Of a stretch of DNA of 64,000 nucleotides, positions 44,767 to 53,103 are shown in pieces (the first letter of the stretch is position 1; each line of letters begins with the position of its first letter). Source of the DNA: an uncultured Bacteroidales bacterium (lineage in GTDB: Bacteria > Bacteroidota > Bacteroidia > Bacteroidales > UBA932). The stretch lies in the NCBI GenBank assembly GCA_944326365.1, contig CALVDR010000005.1:1-64000 (forward strand), written 5' to 3'. Position numbers and translations under genes: made by a program. The notes under the pieces are model-generated. The model had not been told where the DNA came from and did no database searches. It saw only the letters and a program-made list of their open reading frames with translations.

Positions 44767-44774
44767 TAAATTTG
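44767..44774 (+). promoter_or_regulatory. -7 box of the pqqD-like operon
   Basis: TAAATTTG lies 29 bp before the PqqD start and 11 bp after the MATE stop. Confidence 0.45.
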
Positions 44775-44803
44775 TACGCATCAAACAGATTTGAACCGGA
44801 AAT

Positions 44804-45070
44804 ATGAAGATTTCAAGCAAATACAAGGTCCGCGAAATGGCAGGGCAGCATGTGGTGATCATACAGGGCAGGAACGGTGAAGACATGACGAAAATCATAT
44901 CGCTGAATGATTCCTCGCTTTTCCTGTGGAACAGAATGAACGGCAGTGAATTTTCGGCCGATGACGTGAAGTCTGCCCTTATGTCCGAATACGGCATAGA
45001 TGAGGCCACGGCTTCCCGCGATGCCGAAGCCTGGTGCCGGCAGCTGAAGGACTGCAACCTTCTGGCTTAA
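44804..45070 (+). CDS. PqqD-family peptide-chaperone protein
   Basis: An 88-residue RRE-fold protein. YKVREMAGQHVVIIQG forms the beta-hairpin, and KIISLNDSSLFLWNRMNGSEFSADDVKSAL is the PqqD signature region. Members bind leader peptides of RiPP precursors and deliver them to modifying enzymes. It heads an operon with an ABC exporter, an HPr-kinase-like protein and an S24/S26-like peptidase; no precursor gene is obvious, and no radical SAM enzyme is encoded here. Confidence 0.88.
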   Translation: MKISSKYKVREMAGQHVVIIQGRNGEDMTKIISLNDSSLFLWNRMNGSEFSADDVKSALMSEYGIDEATASRDAEAWCRQLKDCNLLA

Positions 45071-45080
45071 TTCCTGCCGG

Positions 45081-46775
45081 ATGAAATTTCGGGACATATT
45101 CTCGATCATACCTGAAAGTTACAGGAAGAGGGGCATGCTCGTAGCTGCGTCCCTCTTCTTCAGGGCCATACTCGATTTTGCAGGAGTGGTGGTTTTCATC
45201 CCTGTCCTTGCCAGGGTGCTGGAAAAGGAAGGGGATATCGTCTCGGTACTTCCAGTGGCCGGAGCTGCATTGGCTTTCATTCTGGTCAAGAGCATGGCTG
45301 TCGTATGGCTGACCCGATACAGAAGCCGCTTCGTCTATTCTCTGTACGGTACGCTGGCAGACACCCTTCTCAGGACTTTCACGGGCAAGGGCCTGCTGTT
45401 CATCAGGCAGTCGAACAGCGTGGATCTGGCGAACAAGGTGAATGCCGTGACCATGACATTCATTTCCGGCGTGATACTTTCCCTGCTGAATGTCTTTTCG
45501 TCCGTCATTCTTCTGGTCATCATTCTGACGGCACTTTTCCTTTACGAACCGCTTCCCACCCTGGCTCTGGTGCTGGTGATAGGGCCTTTCATGTTTTTCT
45601 ATTCCTATTTCGTCAGGAACAGGATGAAAAGTCTGGGGGAGAGGGAGAACCAGGCCAGGCGCGATCAGGTGCGCTCAGTGTTCGACCTGTTCAGGGGATA
45701 TCCCGAATATTATATAAACCACGCTCTCGAACATCAGATGGAGGCTTTCCATTCCAGCATAGATGAAGTCGCCGATGTCCGTGTCAGGACCGAGTCCTAT
45801 TCATCTGCATCTTCCGGTTTCATGGAGATCACCGTGATGCTTTCCATCATACTTCTGATGCTGCTGTCCGTATCCTCTTCATGGGGGCTGTCCATGACTT
45901 TCGGCATTTTCGCCCTCTCCGCCATGAAGATACTTCCTTCGGTACGCTCCATCGTGGCCGGCTGGCAGGCTGTCCAGACTTCCATGTACAGTATCGATGT
46001 CCTGAAAGAAATACTGGCGCCGGCAGATAAGGGTGCCCTGCGGGCAATGCCGCCGTCGGCGGAATACTGGGGACGACACTCAGCTCCAAATGCGTCCGGC
46101 CTCGATTTTACCGGAAGTATCTCGCTGCGCTCCGTTTCGTTCCGCTATGACGCGGATTCTCCTGAAATCTTCCATGATTTCAGTCTCGAAATCCGAAAGG
46201 GCGAATACGTGGGTATAAAAGGGCATTCCGGAGCGGGGAAGACGACACTGTTCAATCTGCTGATGGGATTCTATACCCCGCAGAAAGGCGGTCTGTATGT
46301 GGATGACGAGAAAATCACTCCCGACAATGTGCATCTCTGGCAGGAAAAGCTGGGTTATGTGCCCCAGGACGTCTTTCTGGTAAGCGGTACCTTTGTGGAC
46401 AATGTCGCTTTCGGGAAATCTCCGGACCAGGCTGACAGGCGGAAAATCGAGCATATTTTCAGAAAGGTGGGACTCTGGGACTGGATATCCACACTGCCGC
46501 AGGGAATCGATACGCGGCTGGCGGAGGCCGGCAATTCCATTTCCGGCGGACAGAAGCAGAGGATAGGCATAGCGAGAGCTCTGTACAAGGGAGCCTCGGT
46601 ACTCTTTTTCGATGAGGCCACTTCATCAGTGGACATGAAGGCGGAAAGCGAGATAAACAGGTTCGTCACCGAGTTGTCGCATGAGGACGAGTCGCTGACA
46701 GTCATAGTGATAGCACACAGACAGGAAACCCTCGCTTCATGTGCCCGCATCATCGACATTGATTCGGTACGATGA
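45081..46775 (+). CDS. ABC transporter, fused permease and ATP-binding domains
   Basis: A 564-residue half-transporter of the MsbA/exporter type. Six membrane helices occupy about residues 15-310; the ATPase domain has GHSGAGKTTLFNLLMGF (Walker A, about residue 382), YVPQDVFLVSGT (Q-loop), ISGGQKQRIGIARALY and VLFFDEATSSVD. There is no N-terminal C39 peptidase domain, so leader removal, if any, would be done by another enzyme, plausibly the S26-like protein downstream. It begins 10 bp after the pqqD-like gene. Confidence 0.92.
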   Translation: MKFRDIFSIIPESYRKRGMLVAASLFFRAILDFAGVVVFIPVLARVLEKEGDIVSVLPVAGAALAFILVKSMAVVWLTRYRSRFVYSLYGTLADTLLRTFTGKGLLFIRQSNSVDLANKVNAVTMTFISGVILSLLNVFSSVILLVIILTALFLYEPLPTLALVLVIGPFMFFYSYFVRNRMKSLGERENQARRDQVRSVFDLFRGYPEYYINHALEHQMEAFHSSIDEVADVRVRTESYSSASSGFMEITVMLSIILLMLLSVSSSWGLSMTFGIFALSAMKILPSVRSIVAGWQAVQTSMYSIDVLKEILAPADKGALRAMPPSAEYWGRHSAPNASGLDFTGSISLRSVSFRYDADSPEIFHDFSLEIRKGEYVGIKGHSGAGKTTLFNLLMGFYTPQKGGLYVDDEKITPDNVHLWQEKLGYVPQDVFLVSGTFVDNVAFGKSPDQADRRKIEHIFRKVGLWDWISTLPQGIDTRLAEAGNSISGGQKQRIGIARALYKGASVLFFDEATSSVDMKAESEINRFVTELSHEDESLTVIVIAHRQETLASCARIIDIDSVR

Positions 46776-46805
46776 CCGGTTTGGAACAATAGTAGAAAAA
46801 CGAAT

Positions 46806-47693
46806 ATGGAAGAAAGAAGAATATCTGTTGCAGACCTGTGTTTCTCAGTCACAGGCGGGTCATATCTGCATTATATCGACAGGTCAGGCGCATTCAGGGA
46901 TTTCATGACCGGGAAGACTCCTGATTTTTACATTAAGTCCGAACTCGACGAATCCGCGATTCTGCGGTCGGACGCATATCTGGGGAAAGAAGTCTGCTAT
47001 GAAATAAGCTATGAAGGGATAGACTGTTCCTATGGCAAGGTCGGGGACCGGATTTATTTCGATATGAAGTCACCTGACAAAAGTTCCGTTCTCGTACTGA
47101 TGTGGAAGCCCGGTGCATCCGAAATATACAGCACGGACGGAAAATACTCTCCTTCCATAGTGCGCTTCGGTCTCTGGATGGCCTTCAACATGCTGTCAGT
47201 CACACGGAAATGTGCGGCAGTACACAGTTCCGTGAACGTATGCCACGGTATGGCCGCGATGTTTCTCGGCGAATCCGGTACGGGAAAAAGCACACATACC
47301 AGGCTTCTCCGGGAAAGATATCCGGATATGTTCCTGCTGAATGATGACAGTCCTTTCGTCAGGGTCCACGACGGCGGGCAGGTCATCGTCTACGGTTCTC
47401 CATGGAGCGGCAAGACACCATGTTACAGACAGGAAAACTATCCGCTGAGGGCGATGGTGAGGCTGAGTCAGGCTCCGTTCAACAGGATTTCCGCTCTTCC
47501 GCCTCTGCAGGCGATAGGCGCACTGCTGCCGTCCGCCCCGCCTGCCTTCAACTATGTCGAGGAGACTTCCGACATGGTATGCGAATTCGTGTCCGATGTA
47601 GTCTCATCAGCGTCATTCTATCATCTGGAGTGTCTTCCGGACACTGCAGCGGCAGAATTGACGTACAGTACGGTGTTCGGTGATGTCAGGTAA
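46806..47693 (+). CDS. HPr-kinase-like protein
   Basis: A 295-residue protein whose C-terminal half has an HprK-type P-loop, FLGESGTGKSTHTRLL (about residue 157), then LLNDDSPFVRV and YGSPWSGKTPCY. The N-terminal half is not the usual HprK domain. In lasso-peptide clusters such kinases phosphorylate the precursor C terminus; similar Bacteroidales proteins are found with PqqD and ABC genes. That it phosphorylates a peptide here is an inference. Confidence 0.8.
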   Translation: MEERRISVADLCFSVTGGSYLHYIDRSGAFRDFMTGKTPDFYIKSELDESAILRSDAYLGKEVCYEISYEGIDCSYGKVGDRIYFDMKSPDKSSVLVLMWKPGASEIYSTDGKYSPSIVRFGLWMAFNMLSVTRKCAAVHSSVNVCHGMAAMFLGESGTGKSTHTRLLRERYPDMFLLNDDSPFVRVHDGGQVIVYGSPWSGKTPCYRQENYPLRAMVRLSQAPFNRISALPPLQAIGALLPSAPPAFNYVEETSDMVCEFVSDVVSSASFYHLECLPDTAAAELTYSTVFGDVR

Positions 47694-48162
47694 GATGCCG
47701 CAGACTATCGTCATCCCGAATGACGTATTCTTCGCCAGTGTCTGCGAGAGCCTGGCCGAGGGACGGCCCGTGACTTTTACAGTGAAAGGTTACAGCATGT
47801 TTCCTTTCATGAGGAATGAAAAGGACCGTGTCTGTCTGGAAAGATATGACGGCAGGATGCTGGCGGTGGGGGAGGTGATATTGTTCATATATCACGGCAA
47901 ACATATCCTCCACAGGATATATTCAGCGGAGATGTCGCCGGACGGACGTCCTCTCTACAGGACGATGGGGGACGGAAATGTGAGAGGGGTGGAATATGCG
48001 CGGCCAGAAGACATTTCCGGTGTGATGCTGAAGAGAATCACACCGGCCGGCAATGAATGGTATTGCAATTCAGTTTCCTGGAAAATAGCCTCATCGCTGT
48101 GGTTGAGGCTGCTGCCTGTCAGGAGGCTATTACTGGCTGTCCTTCGGCGTATCAGGCGATGA
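47683..48162 (+). CDS. S24/S26-like (signal-peptidase-type) protein
   Basis: A 159-residue protein with the catalytic-serine motif VKGYSMFPFM near residue 38, then GEVILFIYHGKHILHRIYS. The Lys of bacterial Lep is replaced by His in LHRI, as in Ser-His SipW/ER-type signal peptidases, so it may still be active. It ends in a basic hydrophobic helix (SLWLRLLPVRRLLLAVL). It overlaps the kinase gene by 11 bp; the ATG at 47695 directly after the kinase stop is an alternative start. The last 33 bp overlap the convergent pth gene. Confidence 0.75.
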   Translation: MSGKMPQTIVIPNDVFFASVCESLAEGRPVTFTVKGYSMFPFMRNEKDRVCLERYDGRMLAVGEVILFIYHGKHILHRIYSAEMSPDGRPLYRTMGDGNVRGVEYARPEDISGVMLKRITPAGNEWYCNSVSWKIASSLWLRLLPVRRLLLAVLRRIRR

Positions 48163-48777
48163 GTCTGCGGCACTGTCCGGTTTTCCGGGATGTCCGTCTT
48201 TATCGGGCTTCGGCCTGGCGTTGAGTGCCGTCATGGCCCTGTCGGGTCCTACGGTGGCAAATGCCTTGATGCCGGCGATCACTCTTTCGCATATTTCAGG
48301 CATCTGTTTCCTCTCATCTTCGCTCAGTTCGCCGAGTACGAAATCTATCTGTCCTCCGCGGCTGAAATTGTTGCCGATACCGACTCTTATCCTCGCATAT
48401 TCCTGACTGCCGAGCAGTTCGGTGATGTTTGTCAGTCCGTTGTGTCCTCCTGCACTGCCGTTCTTGCGCATGCGGAGTGTCCCGAAAGGGAGATTCAGGT
48501 CATCCGAGATGACGATGAGGCGGTCCAGCGGAAGTTTGAGCTCGTTCATCCAGTATCTGACTGCCTTGCCGCTCAGATTCATGTATGTGGACGGTTTCAG
48601 CAGGGTGAATCTGCGCCCTTTGAAAGTGATTTCCGCCGTACTTCCGTACCTTCCGGACTGGAAAACAGTATTGGATGCCTGAACCCAGGCATCCAATACC
48701 ATAAAACCCATGTTATGTCTGGTATTTGAATATTCGGCGCCGATATTTCCGAGTCCGGTCACCAGAAAGTTCTCCAT
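48130..48777 (-). CDS. pth: Peptidyl-tRNA hydrolase
   Basis: A 215-residue enzyme that frees tRNAs from abandoned peptidyl-tRNA. Motifs: LVTGLGNIGAEYSNTRHNMGFMVLD with the catalytic His, LLKPSTYMNLSGKAV, VISDDLNLPFGTLRMRKNGSAGGHNGL. The C terminus has a disordered tail rich in Pro, Asp and Lys (KPDKDGHPGKPDSAADSSPD). Next to rplY, a common order. Confidence 0.94.
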   Translation of the reverse strand: MENFLVTGLGNIGAEYSNTRHNMGFMVLDAWVQASNTVFQSGRYGSTAEITFKGRRFTLLKPSTYMNLSGKAVRYWMNELKLPLDRLIVISDDLNLPFGTLRMRKNGSAGGHNGLTNITELLGSQEYARIRVGIGNNFSRGGQIDFVLGELSEDERKQMPEICERVIAGIKAFATVGPDRAMTALNARPKPDKDGHPGKPDSAADSSPDTPKDSQ

Positions 48778-48801
48778 ACCCGATAGATTCAGTTATACTG
48801 A

Positions 48802-49377
48802 TTACGCGTTCTGGGCAGCCTGTGCTGTAGCACGGGTAGCCCTTACGGAGCAGATGATAGTACCCTTAGGCGACACGATGTTGATGTTGTCATAGTGGAG
48901 GTCGCCTGCAACGATCTGCTTGCCTATTGTCAGATGGGTAGTGTCTACTTCCAGACTGTCAGGAAGGTTCTCGATGAGGGCGCTGATACGGAGCTTGCGT
49001 GAAGAAACCAGAAGTTTTCCTCCGAGTTTTACGCCTTCAGAGTGACCTGTGATCACTACAGGAACATCTATCACTACCGGCTTGTCATCAGTGATGGCGA
49101 GGAAGTCTACGTGGAGAGCCTCGTCGGTGACAGGATGCCACTGTACTTCATGAAGCACTGCCTTGAATTTCTTTCCGTCGTTGAGTTCGAGCTCTACGAT
49201 GTAGGAATTAGGAGTGTGGGTAAGCGCTTTCAGATCCTTTGCTGTCACTGTGAAGAGGACATTCTCGATGCCTGAACCGTAAATGTTGCAAGGAACAAGT
49301 CCCTGTTTGCGGATGCTTTTTACTGTGGCCTTGTTGCCAGCCTCGCGGACAACGCCTTTCAATTCAATGTGTTTCAT
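48802..49377 (-). CDS. rplY: 50S ribosomal protein L25 (Ctc form)
   Basis: A 191-residue long-form L25/general stress protein. The RNA-binding N-terminal domain starts KHIELKGVVREAGNKATVKSIRKQGLVPCNIYG; the C-terminal TL5-like beta domain contains VDFLAITDDKPVVIDVPVVI and LTIGKQIVAGDL. The Ala-rich end is SVRATRATAQAAQNA. It binds 5S rRNA. It lies 24 bp upstream of pth in the same direction. Confidence 0.94.
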   Translation of the reverse strand: MKHIELKGVVREAGNKATVKSIRKQGLVPCNIYGSGIENVLFTVTAKDLKALTHTPNSYIVELELNDGKKFKAVLHEVQWHPVTDEALHVDFLAITDDKPVVIDVPVVITGHSEGVKLGGKLLVSSRKLRISALIENLPDSLEVDTTHLTIGKQIVAGDLHYDNINIVSPKGTIICSVRATRATAQAAQNA

Positions 49378-49433
49378 CTTGTTTGATTTGAAAATGTGTT
49401 ACTCAGTCCGTCTCCGGACCCCATTGCACCAAA

Positions 49434-49464
49434 AGCCCCTCGGCTTTTAGGGGCTGCAAATATA
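49434..49464 (-). promoter_or_regulatory. rplY promoter and leader hairpin
   Basis: On the minus strand TATATTTG (49457-49464) is a -7 box. Immediately downstream, AGCCCCT and AGGGGCT (49434-49455) form a hairpin that would lie at the extreme 5-prime end of the mRNA, a place suited to ribosomal-protein autoregulation or transcript stability. Confidence 0.5.
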
Positions 49465-49507
49465 CAAAAAAAAGTCATGTCAAAGCCTTCGCATGAATTT
49501 TTTTTTA

Positions 49508-50746
49508 TCAATAGATAGGGAGGTCCGAAATCCAGTTGGTCGCCTGATTCCATTTGAAGTCCTTGTAGTAATCGTTCAGGTAGTCTCTGTAGTAGCTGGA
49601 GCTGACAGCCGTAGGCAGGTACATGCTCAGTCCGCAGAACCTGTCTACCTTGTTGCTGAAGAAATAGAAATAAGGAGTGTGAGCCTTGTATAGTATGCAG
49701 TCTTCGAGTGCTGTATCGATTTCTGCCATCTCTCTTTCATCCGCTATCCGGCTCAGTATGTCCCGGAAGTCGTAGAAATATCTGGTCTGGTAGTTCAGCT
49801 TCTGCACTTTCGACGGGTCTATTCCTCCCAGCTGGCCGGCATGGTCTCCGAATATTCCGGAACTGATATCGGCGAGATGATCGAGCATGCTGCAGTCCAC
49901 TACCGAAATGAGGGCGGACCTGTACTGGCCGCTCAGCGAATCATAGTGCCCGAAATAGTCCTCCGCCACACCGATGAGATTCGACGGGTTTTCTTCCAGA
50001 AGACGGCTGGTGATATTCGTGTAGACCATCCCGTCGGCCAGGATTTCCTCGGAGGAGAATACCAGATATTCGCACTTGTCTTTCAGCTCGTATGCCACTT
50101 CCACCCCTCCTGTCAGACAGGCATCGAAGATGATGTAGCTGAGTCTGAAAGGTATGGCTGCAGCGAAGTCCTTGACATCCATTTCCGCTCCCGTGCCCCC
50201 GTCCTGGCCTATGCTCCTCATGGAAAACTGTGGGGGAAGCCATCCAGTGGAATGCGACGAGAATATCATACCGTATTCTTTCGACGGGAAATTCTTTTTG
50301 ACGTATGAGAGGACATCGGTCAAAGTCGACGGGTCGACAGCCCTGGTATCTTCCGGCCATGTTTTTATAGTGTCTCTTACAGCTTTTCCGTCACGGTTTC
50401 TGTACAGTCTGATGAGGCAAGGGGGATTGTCAGTGCGGTAGTTGTAGTCAGAAACCGAGTGGTGGGCAAGTACAAGAAGATTGTCACAGTAGCCGTATCC
50501 TTCAGGAAGATAGTTTTCGCTGATGTCATCGATGTCATCCCGCAGGGCAGAGGAAAGGTTGTTGTACCCGGCCGAATATACTATCAGAGTCCTTCTGGAG
50601 TCCGGAGCGGGATTTCTGGTCGCAGTTCCCTGGCTTCCGTTCCAGAACTGTCTCTGTTCCGAGAAGTCGAGTTTCAACGTGTCGCTGCATGATGCGGCAG
50701 AGACTGCCGTAACCGCGGCCAGCAATATATGGCGTATGATTTTCAT
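49508..50746 (-). CDS. Clostripain-family (C11) protease lipoprotein
   Basis: A 412-residue secreted cysteine protease. I start at 50746 (MKIIRHILLAAVTAVSAASC), which gives a clean lipoprotein signal; the longer frame runs past the promoter. RTLIVYSAGYNNLSS, DNLLVLAHHS, MIFSSHSTGWLPP with the catalytic His, and IIFDACLTGGVEVAYELKD with the catalytic Cys define family C11. It is probably surface-exposed and may process peptides or adhesins. Divergent from the fimbrillin-like gene at 50908. Confidence 0.88.
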   Translation of the reverse strand: MKIIRHILLAAVTAVSAASCSDTLKLDFSEQRQFWNGSQGTATRNPAPDSRRTLIVYSAGYNNLSSALRDDIDDISENYLPEGYGYCDNLLVLAHHSVSDYNYRTDNPPCLIRLYRNRDGKAVRDTIKTWPEDTRAVDPSTLTDVLSYVKKNFPSKEYGMIFSSHSTGWLPPQFSMRSIGQDGGTGAEMDVKDFAAAIPFRLSYIIFDACLTGGVEVAYELKDKCEYLVFSSEEILADGMVYTNITSRLLEENPSNLIGVAEDYFGHYDSLSGQYRSALISVVDCSMLDHLADISSGIFGDHAGQLGGIDPSKVQKLNYQTRYFYDFRDILSRIADEREMAEIDTALEDCILYKAHTPYFYFFSNKVDRFCGLSMYLPTAVSSSYYRDYLNDYYKDFKWNQATNWISDLPIY

Positions 50747-50782
50747 CTGTCTTTCCGATTCCGGTGCTACCTCAAAACTTTG

Positions 50783-50853
50783 CAAAGGTAGTAATATTTC
50801 CCGAAACTTTTCGGGAATATTATATGGTGCTCCCGGAAAAAATGGTATATTTG
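50783..50853. promoter_or_regulatory. Divergent promoters with palindrome
   Basis: TACCTTTG on the minus strand (50783-50790) serves the C11 protease and TATATTTG on the plus strand (50846-50853) the lipoprotein gene. Between them TTCCCGAA-N4-TTCGGGAA (50798-50817) is a perfect 8-bp dyad, a candidate shared operator. Confidence 0.5.
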
Positions 50854-50907
50854 TAAAGTTGAAAATATGTGTCATCAAACTCTGCAGTAACATTATCTAA
50901 CAATATC

Positions 50908-53073
50908 ATGGGAAAAAATCTATTCAAAGTCATTGCCATCATGGCGGCAACGATGGTGCTGTCATTGCAATGTTCGGTAAGGGAGGAACTCGTTCCGGAT
51001 TCCTCGGCTGGTCCGGTCAGGACCGTGACCATCTCCATTTCAGCGGCTGAACCTCATGTCTCCGAAGATCCTGCTACCAGAACGGCCCTCGCTGACGGTT
51101 ACAGGGTGATCTGGCAGGAGGGAGATTATGTCTATATAAACGGAAGTCGGTACCCTGTCATCCCGGATCCGGAAGATCCGGCCAGGGCTACTGTAGAGAA
51201 TGTGCCGGAAAGCCAGGAGTATGCGGCTTATTTCGGCGATGGCTGGCATGCAGGTGACAACATGGACATAGCTTACAACAGTCGTATGTATTATGCTGAA
51301 AACTCATTCGGCCGCATCTCCAACCCGATGTTTGCCTATAGCACCACTCCGGTGCTGCAGTTCAGGAATCTTTGCGGGATACTCAGGCTGGCGGTTACAG
51401 GTACAGGGGAACTGAGGAGTATTGCCTTCACTCCGGATTCCCCGGATGATTATCTGTCAGGGACTTTTTCTGTGGATTTGAACGAGATCAGGGAAAACGG
51501 CATCCCGGAGTCTTTCGAATTCGTAAGATATTCGGAAGAGGATTCGTATGATTCGGCCATTTGGGAATATTATCCGGGTGACGAAGGATCCGGTCCGATA
51601 CGTCTGGGAGCGGAGCCTGCCTATTTTTACTTCGTGCTGCCTCCGAGGACCTATGATGGCTTTACCGTCACCATGACCGATATGGAAGGGAATGTCGCCA
51701 TGAAGCATATGGGCGCCCCTGTTGAAATCGGCCGTTCGAAGATCGTACCTATGAAACCGTTCGAATTTGAACCGGTGGAGAAACCTGAAATAAAGATTCT
51801 GGGAACGGAAGGGCTTTCCATAAGATATCAGGTGAAAGCCAGGCCGGGATCATGGATCAGAACCGGTGTGGTATATGCTGATATTTATGACAGTTTCCCT
51901 GAGGCGGACCTTGATGACGAGTCTTCATGGGAAATGGTGAACAGGTATATTTATGCGTATTATTCCCTTTTAGAGCCAGTCGGAGGGGTGCCGGTACAGG
52001 TGGGAGATGACGGTACATATACTTTTACGGCCGATCATGTCTATAACATAAACATGGATGAAAACATTCCGATGAGTGCCGGTTCCGGATATTATGTGAC
52101 TGCGGCATATTCAGACCGGGGATATTATATTTTCGGAGTGCCTGTCATATCGGACAGGGAGGAAATCGAAGCTGTAGGAGGTGAAGGTCCCGGAATCGAT
52201 ATCCGGGTAGATGAATCAAGTCCGTATTATCTTGTGAGAGCCATTCTTTGGTCACCGTCATCAGATGTGAAGGGCGTCAGTGTGTGCATTATCCCAAATC
52301 AGGAATATGACAGATATATTGCTCAGGGACTTGATGACAGGAATATCCTTCAGCTCCGGGCTGACGTGCTTGAAGATATCACAGGCATTCAGTCAGCAAT
52401 CAGTTACGAGGTGGATGCAGTTCCGTCATGCGAATATGTGATACTTGCCATGGCTGCTGATGAAAACGGGGCCGAGTCAATGTCCAAAGAGACATGGACT
52501 ACGCCTGGTTATCTTCCTGAGAACCCTCAGTGGGAACTGATTTCAGACGGGAAGACTTCCATGGATATATATACGTACATGTCAGAGGAGTCGTTAGAGT
52601 GCCGCCTTACGGGTCTGAGTGCATACAAGATGACCGGCAGTGGTACTGACGGAGACATTTACAGGATTGATTGCAATTTTTCCGAAACCGGAGATCTGGC
52701 GACTTTCTGGGAGAGTTCGGGCCTTGTTCTTTCCGGAAATGGTTCAGAGTCGCTTTATCTGGTCGTGAGGGAAAGAGTTGATGAATATGGTAACGTTTAC
52801 GAGAATGTATATTTCTTCCCTGAAGAATATTATACAGGTTTCAGCCATGGCGGAAATCCTGTATATCTCGGAGAAGGCCGCGGCAGTGTCAGCACATACG
52901 AGGCTGATCTTTCCCTCTCTCTCAGTTCGTATCTTACTACTGACTGGACTGATGACTACCTTTATTTAGGTTCGGTTTCTATGCGTATAAATATCGACTT
53001 GCCTGGAGGTATGACCGGAGGCGAGACCGGAAATGAAAATTTCGAGGAGGATGAAACTCAGCCGTGGGAATAA
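50908..53073 (+). CDS. Fimbrillin-like surface lipoprotein
   Basis: A 721-residue lipoprotein (MGKNLFKVIAIMAATMVLSL, lipobox LQC). The N-terminal part has the fimbrillin-type TRTALADGYRVIWQEGDYVYI (about residues 50-80) and strand-rich repeats; the rest is acidic, beta-rich and lacks known catalytic motifs, containing several bacterial Ig-like stretches. It forms an operon with the Asp-Pro-repeat lipoprotein 30 bp downstream. Function unknown, probably adhesion or surface structure. Confidence 0.68.
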   Translation: MGKNLFKVIAIMAATMVLSLQCSVREELVPDSSAGPVRTVTISISAAEPHVSEDPATRTALADGYRVIWQEGDYVYINGSRYPVIPDPEDPARATVENVPESQEYAAYFGDGWHAGDNMDIAYNSRMYYAENSFGRISNPMFAYSTTPVLQFRNLCGILRLAVTGTGELRSIAFTPDSPDDYLSGTFSVDLNEIRENGIPESFEFVRYSEEDSYDSAIWEYYPGDEGSGPIRLGAEPAYFYFVLPPRTYDGFTVTMTDMEGNVAMKHMGAPVEIGRSKIVPMKPFEFEPVEKPEIKILGTEGLSIRYQVKARPGSWIRTGVVYADIYDSFPEADLDDESSWEMVNRYIYAYYSLLEPVGGVPVQVGDDGTYTFTADHVYNINMDENIPMSAGSGYYVTAAYSDRGYYIFGVPVISDREEIEAVGGEGPGIDIRVDESSPYYLVRAILWSPSSDVKGVSVCIIPNQEYDRYIAQGLDDRNILQLRADVLEDITGIQSAISYEVDAVPSCEYVILAMAADENGAESMSKETWTTPGYLPENPQWELISDGKTSMDIYTYMSEESLECRLTGLSAYKMTGSGTDGDIYRIDCNFSETGDLATFWESSGLVLSGNGSESLYLVVRERVDEYGNVYENVYFFPEEYYTGFSHGGNPVYLGEGRGSVSTYEADLSLSLSSYLTTDWTDDYLYLGSVSMRINIDLPGGMTGGETGNENFEEDETQPWE

Positions 53074-53103
53074 AAAATGTAAATCGAATAAATTGACGGA
53101 AAA

